DNA from: Candidatus Helarchaeota archaeon | GTDB lineage: Archaea > Asgardarchaeota > Lokiarchaeia > Helarchaeales > HEL-GB-A | DNA length: 22,929 nucleotides | Direction: 5' to 3' | NCBI GenBank assembly: GCA_013375405.1 | Contig: JABXJU010000051.1 | Location: forward strand, 1-22,929 | Shown here: positions 22,866-22,929 of the stretch, piece after piece | How the letters are laid out: every line of letters starts with the position of its first letter | Position numbering within the stretch: position 1 is the stretch's first letter | Notes under the pieces: model-generated | Databases searched by the model: none | The model's input: the letters and a program-made list of their open reading frames with translations, nothing else | What the model was told of the DNA's origin: nothing | Translations under genes and position numbers: made by a program

Positions 22866-22929
22866 TTAAAATAGGTTCTCTACTTGGGCGATGTAAGAAA
22901 TTTCAGTAACGGAAATGGTCGAACGGAGT
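22866..22929 (-). CDS. Possible 3' end of a minus-strand gene
   Basis: Reading the minus strand in from the window edge gives an open frame ending LRSTISVTEISYIAQVENLF before a TAA at 22866-22868. It looks protein-like and leaves a 16-base gap to the convergent cyclo-ligase, in line with the tight convergent spacing elsewhere in the window. The plus strand is also open here (from TTG 22884), so the call is weak and the product unknown. Confidence 0.3.
   Translation of the reverse strand, partial: LRSTISVTEISYIAQVENLF

Noticed and set aside
1..22929. CRISPR array, tRNA genes, insertion sequences or prophage genes
   Set aside because: I saw no regularly spaced repeats, no cloverleaf with T-arm consensus, and no transposase or integrase motifs.

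Overview
The window looks like a piece of an archaeal chromosome, most likely from the Asgard (Promethearchaeota/Lokiarchaeia-like) side. It is AT-rich. Genes are preceded by TATA-like boxes rather than bacterial -10/-35 pairs, and some by GGAG/GAGG-type ribosome sites. TTG and GTG starts are common. There is a CofE-type F420 ligase, a DUF169 protein, a degenerate Ras-like GTPase fold, a coiled-coil protein with a possible E2/RWD-like middle, and folate-type one-carbon enzymes. The lineage is an inference; there is no rRNA or tRNA here to settle it.

Layout. 1-2622 (+): the tail of an unknown gene, a GT4 glycosyltransferase and a PLP decarboxylase of the LysA/ODC fold whose start codon is unclear. 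2723-4597: a GTPase-like protein lacking the GTP-binding motifs, then a convergent MFS transporter. 4717-7166 (+): a left-handed beta-helix (LbH, hexapeptide) acyltransferase split by a -1 frameshift, an unknown protein and an exported M23/LytM-like protein. 7169-10012: a PH-like membrane protein and a radical SAM protein (-), then DUF169 (+). 10013-10783: a 43-residue membrane peptide gene with its own promoter, followed by an open frame without a start. 10784-13226: the coiled-coil protein (+), then cofE and folP (-). 13233-14631: two small cysteine-containing ORFs (-) and a strong candidate for an unrecognised structured RNA of about 340 nt (+). 14632-18353: two divergent membrane LbH proteins with the same two-fold architecture, with a decayed LbH fragment between them. 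18378-20568 (+): a membrane alpha/beta hydrolase, a SAM methyltransferase and a small basic protein. 20574-22849: purH (-) divergent from 5-formyl-THF cyclo-ligase (+). The last bases may hold the end of a minus-strand gene.

How the genes fit together. Two themes stand out. One is cell-surface or lipid/glycan modification: glycosyltransferase, three two-domain LbH transferases plus one fragment, lipase-like hydrolase, methyltransferase, M23-like protein and PH-like membrane protein. The other is folate one-carbon metabolism: FolP, PurH and 5-FCL, with CofE adding F420. The most unusual items are the structured RNA, a TGCGCA motif pair that occurs only upstream of that RNA and of the 43-residue peptide gene, and the repeated membrane LbH architecture.
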